Positions 61,481-64,000 of a stretch of DNA of 64,000 nucleotides are shown here, in pieces. The position numbers and the translations under genes were made by a program. Each line of letters opens with the position of its first letter. Positions within the stretch are counted from its first letter, which is position 1. The stretch covers positions 54,416-118,415 of the forward strand of contig CANAWG010000009.1 in assembly GCA_947365245.1 (NCBI GenBank). Direction: 5' to 3'. This DNA comes from an uncultured Oscillibacter sp. (GTDB lineage: Bacteria; Bacillota; Clostridia; Oscillospirales; Oscillospiraceae). The notes under the pieces are model-generated. The model did no database searches, was not told where the DNA came from, and saw nothing but the letters and a program-made list of their open reading frames with translations.

Positions 61481-63029
61481 GCTCGTCCCTCCGCTGGCTG
61501 GGCGCACCGTGAAGCACCTGGTCGATGTTCCGCTTGACGGTCAGCAGCTCGTCCGCCTCCCGCTTACGCTCCTGATACTCATTGTACCCGGCGTTCTTCT
61601 CGGACATCAGGGCCTCGATCTCCGCCGTCAGCTCCTTGACGGTGGGCAGCTTGGTGATGCCGTTGGCCTTGAAGAAACGAATGGCGGCCTCGGAGAGGAG
61701 AAGATCACCTTCATGCTCCTGCCGGTAGGCGGCGCGGGCCTTGGGTGTTTTCTGTGCGGCGAGGCCCTCCCGGACTGCCTTGGTGTTCCGGTAAATGATG
61801 ATCTGCCGCCGCAGCTCCTTTTTTTCTTTCAAGGCCAATTCGGTAGGCTTCAGCTTGGCGGAGCTTTCAATCACAGCGGCATAGGCGGCGGACACAGCGG
61901 TCTCCAATTCCTCCGGCGAGGAAAAGCCATATTCGGTGTAGACGTTGAACGCCTGCGCCGCCTGTTTCAGATTGAACACGGACGCCCAACGCTGATAGCC
62001 GATGCCCTTGCCCTGGGCTTTCTTGGCCTCAATGTCCACCATTCTTTGAACGCCCTGGGGCTGGCGAAGCTGCTCCCGGATGCTGGGCTTGGCTCCCAGG
62101 CTGGGACGGGCAGCGTTGCGCTCCAGAGCAGCGCCCACGGCGGCGCGGTCAAAGTCGTCCCCCAGCTTGCGGGCGGTGATGGGTTTCGTTCGGTCGGGGG
62201 TGAGGTAGGACAACCGGCCCCGGCTCTCCTTGACAGTGATGCCCCGCTGCAACAGCCGCTGGGCAAAGTCCTCGAAGCTGACAGCAACAGCGAGGACGGC
62301 CCTGATCTCCCGGCGCAGCTTTTCCTTGTCCGTTTCAAACTTGGTGGGCGGTTTACCCTGGGCGGCAGCTTCGGTGTCCAGAGCAAGCTGCCCTTTCTTC
62401 TGCGCCCAATACTCGCGCTCGGTGACACGGTTCTTGCTCCCACCCAGCAAGTCGATTTGGTACAGCCCTGCCTCCTGGCATAGCTCCATGACCTCGGCCC
62501 GGAAGTGGCGCATAGCGGCGGCGGTGCATCGGTGCTTGGCCCCGGCCTGGGCGTCGCTGGCCCTGTCCATGTACGGCTTGCGCTCCACCTCGGCCACCCG
62601 CAGGGAGTTGATAACAATGTGGACATGGATGTTGCCGCTGTGGTTGTGGCCGTCCGGGTGGGTGCAGACCAGGGCTTGGTGTCCGGGGAACTGCTCGGCA
62701 CAGAACCGCTCCCCCAGCTCCTGGGCCTTATCCATCGTCAGGCCGTGGTCGGGGCCGTCCCTGGGGTCAAAGGAGAGGATGTAGTGATGGCTTTTCACAT
62801 CCTCCCGCTGCTGGTTCTTGCCATAGCGGAGATTGGCCCGCATACAGGCCACGGCAAAGTCCTCCCCGCCGCAATTCAAAGAAGAAATGCGGTAGTCCTG
62901 GCGGGGGACAAGCCGCCCGTTCTCGTCCAGGACGGGCCTGCCGGTGAACTCGTCATGCTCAAAGGTGAGATACTGCTCCGCCGCGCCGTAGTCGGCATTT
63001 TTAGAGCTTAAATGTTTCAGTGTTGCCAA
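61470..63029 (-). CDS. Relaxase (MobA/MobL-like) of element 2
   Basis: Nicks element 2's oriT for transfer. A TTG start at 63029 gives the family-like N-terminus (M)ATLKHLSSKNADYGAAEQYL (519 residues); a GTG at 63038 is also in frame. The HUH metal motif is HPDGHNHSGNIHVHIVINS near residue 130. The C-terminal half is helical. It overlaps mobC by 29 nt. Different in sequence from the element 1 relaxase. Confidence 0.9.
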   Translation of the reverse strand: MATLKHLSSKNADYGAAEQYLTFEHDEFTGRPVLDENGRLVPRQDYRISSLNCGGEDFAVACMRANLRYGKNQQREDVKSHHYILSFDPRDGPDHGLTMDKAQELGERFCAEQFPGHQALVCTHPDGHNHSGNIHVHIVINSLRVAEVERKPYMDRASDAQAGAKHRCTAAAMRHFRAEVMELCQEAGLYQIDLLGGSKNRVTEREYWAQKKGQLALDTEAAAQGKPPTKFETDKEKLRREIRAVLAVAVSFEDFAQRLLQRGITVKESRGRLSYLTPDRTKPITARKLGDDFDRAAVGAALERNAARPSLGAKPSIREQLRQPQGVQRMVDIEAKKAQGKGIGYQRWASVFNLKQAAQAFNVYTEYGFSSPEELETAVSAAYAAVIESSAKLKPTELALKEKKELRRQIIIYRNTKAVREGLAAQKTPKARAAYRQEHEGDLLLSEAAIRFFKANGITKLPTVKELTAEIEALMSEKNAGYNEYQERKREADELLTVKRNIDQVLHGAPSQRRDEHDR

Positions 63030-63399
63030 TGGCTTCACCTACCTCCCGAAGCACCCGGAACTTGAGGGCGGCGAGGTCGGACAGCTCCGCCCGAACATCG
63101 GCGGCGAGGGTGTTGTACGGCGCTCCGTACTCGTTGAGATAGCGGGCGATCTGGTTGAGGTTGCCGCCGATCTTCCCGTACTCCCCGGTCAGCCTGCCGA
63201 TAGCGGCAAGCACTTCGTCATTGACGGGAGACACGGTGATGATGGGCTTGACGGTCGCGCCGGTGATGGCCTGCCGGATAAATTCGGACTGGCTCATGCC
63301 GTATGCGGTCAGGCGCTCCATGAAGTCGGCGTGTTCTTCCTCGGTCACACGGGTCTTGATGATGCGGTCGCGGTGGGGCGTGTTGTAGCGTTTGGACAA
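63001..63399 (-). CDS. mobC: MobC relaxosome protein of element 2
   Basis: A 132-residue protein from TTG 63399, with GGAGG 9 nt ahead. It starts with a ribbon-helix-helix (IIKTRVTEEEHADFMERLTAYGMSQSEFIRQAI) and then the MobC segment KIGGNLNQIARYLNEYG. It is the first gene of the element 2 mobilization operon, downstream of a consensus promoter and a leader hairpin. Confidence 0.9.
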   Translation of the reverse strand: MSKRYNTPHRDRIIKTRVTEEEHADFMERLTAYGMSQSEFIRQAITGATVKPIITVSPVNDEVLAAIGRLTGEYGKIGGNLNQIARYLNEYGAPYNTLAADVRAELSDLAALKFRVLREVGEAIGNTETFKL

Positions 63400-63538
63400 T
63401 AATTTTTACCTCCTGTTTTGAAATTCCCTTTAGGGTATAGTTCGCCCATTATACACCTTTCAAGTTTTCCATATTCAGTTGTCATGGGCGATGTGTTACG
63501 CGATGGAAAAGGGAACATCAGGCTTTGGAAAAACACAA

Positions 63539-63570
63539 TGCACCCAGGTGGTCAAGACCATCTGGGTGCA
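63539..63570 (-). terminator. Hairpin in the mobC leader
   Basis: TGCACCCAG (63539-63547) and CTGGGTGCA (63562-63570), with an inner TGGTC/GACCA stem: about 14 pairs, followed by TTGTGTTTTT in the minus transcript. It lies between the promoter and mobC, so it may act as an attenuator. Confidence 0.65.
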
Positions 63571-63617
63571 GAGAATTTTACTGATATTCACTTTTTATAT
63601 CGCTCATCGTTAAGACT

Positions 63618-63646
63618 ATTATAGAGCGAATGTAAAGTATTGTCAA
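63618..63646 (-). promoter_or_regulatory. Consensus promoter of the element 2 mob operon
   Basis: Minus strand TTGACA (63641-63646), 17-bp spacer, TATAAT (63618-63623). The transcript passes through a 9-codon frame MSDIKSEYQ and the leader hairpin before mobC. Confidence 0.9.
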
Positions 63647-63689
63647 TGCGTTTTGAGGTCTAGTTTTGTCGAATTGGCCCGATGGAACA

Positions 63690-63940
63690 GTACAGACGCA
63701 AAGCGGGTGTACTATTCCGGCGGGTGCGCCGCTCTGCGGCGATTGCGGAAACGGCTTCCGATTTCCGCCTGGTCAGGCGAGAACGCAACAGGCGGGGCTG
63801 ACGGATTTTTGTGGCGCGGCTGCGCCACAACACCGGCGCGGAGCGCCGGTCAGCAGGGTTTGGGGAAGGCACTCCCCAACAAGTAGCAGACCAGGGGAAC
63901 AAATGAGCGGAGCGAAATTTGGGCCACGGGTCGATACTTG
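63690..63940. other. Hairpin-rich non-coding region, candidate oriT
   Basis: Tight inverted repeats TGTGGCGC/GCGCCACA (63810-63829), ACCGGCGC/GCGCCGGT (63832-63850) and GGGGA/TCCCC (63862-63877) cluster upstream of the mob operon promoter. Relaxase genes usually lie next to their oriT. No experimentally known oriT sequence could be matched by eye, so this is a position-based guess. No gene is evident from 63650 to 63940. Confidence 0.4.
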
Positions 63941-64000
63941 CTCTCGCTCTCGCTCTCGCTCTCGCTCTCGCTCTCGCTCTCGCTCTCGCTCTCGCTCTCG
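63941..64000. repeat. (CTCTCG) tandem repeat
   Basis: Ten exact copies of the hexamer CTCTCG run to the last base of the window, so the true length is unknown. Confidence 0.9.

Noticed and set aside
63660..63902. 80-codon minus-strand frame near the window end
   Set aside because: Arg/Ser-biased translation across hairpins with no start signal; better explained as non-coding.

Overview
The window is a high-GC segment of a Gram-positive, probably spore-forming gut anaerobe of the Oscillospirales (an Oscillibacter, Flavonifractor or Dysosmobacter relative). The basis is gene order (yicC-remA-gmk-rpoZ-priA-def-fmt), an IspH-S1 fusion, CdaA/CdaR, a glmS ribozyme, an SLH-anchored lysozyme, a DUF421/DUF4363 pair and a solitary butyrate-type CoA-transferase. 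The genus is an inference; no rRNA is present.

Bases 1-43200 are chromosomal core. Running leftwards from a strong promoter at 10216-10244 is one long probable operon: cdaA, cdaR, rseC-like, DUF5685, a J-domain protein, yicC, remA, gmk, rpoZ, priA, def and fmt (cut by the window start). Next come a cysteine desulfurase-like enzyme with a DUF3343 partner, carD-ispD-ispF, a CoA-transferase, and rpiR-HI0933-cmk-plsC-ispH/rpsA. The plus-strand block yceD-rpmF and der-plsY-gpsA follows, then rpmB and the infC-rpmI-rplT operon. Bases 27000-43000 hold a Q/N-rich microprotein, a reductase, the SLH/GH25 lysozyme, a PadR plus SEDS-like pair, an autoregulated MerR gene, glmS with its ribozyme, DUF421/DUF4363, a 164-bp palindromic repeat, nrdR, and the nnr-lipoprotein-alr-mazF group. 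The core ends at tRNA-Pro(CGG).

From about 43.2 kb to the window end the DNA is mobile and two elements are nested. Element 1 is a Tn1549-like ICE: serine recombinase, TnpW, a sigma-like factor, an AT-rich cargo (MATE exporter plus KTR protein behind an attenuator), an XRE regulator, relaxase, MobC, small Cys-rich proteins, DUF4366, DUF4315, a C40 peptidase, VirB4, PrgI, an MT-A70 methyltransferase and VirB6. The next gene in such elements, Maff2, is broken at 58961 by element 2. Element 2 is a Tn4451-like mobilizable element with its own serine recombinase, TnpW, Cys-rich VLP protein, relaxase and MobC, and it continues past 64000. The missing Maff2 5' end and the VirD4 coupling protein probably lie beyond it.

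The most unusual signal is a 19-bp palindrome (TCTGGACAC-N-GTGTCCAGA). It has seven perfect copies and one degraded copy, all within 45.2-58.0 kb of element 1 and, by eye, nowhere else in the window. Three copies lie inside reading frames, where they add Ser-Gly-His- or Leu-Trp-Thr-type peptides to transfer proteins. Other regulatory signals include a hairpin that would sequester the Shine-Dalgarno of the ICE sigma-like factor, a leader-peptide attenuator before the MATE gene, and a 19-bp-spacer MerR promoter.
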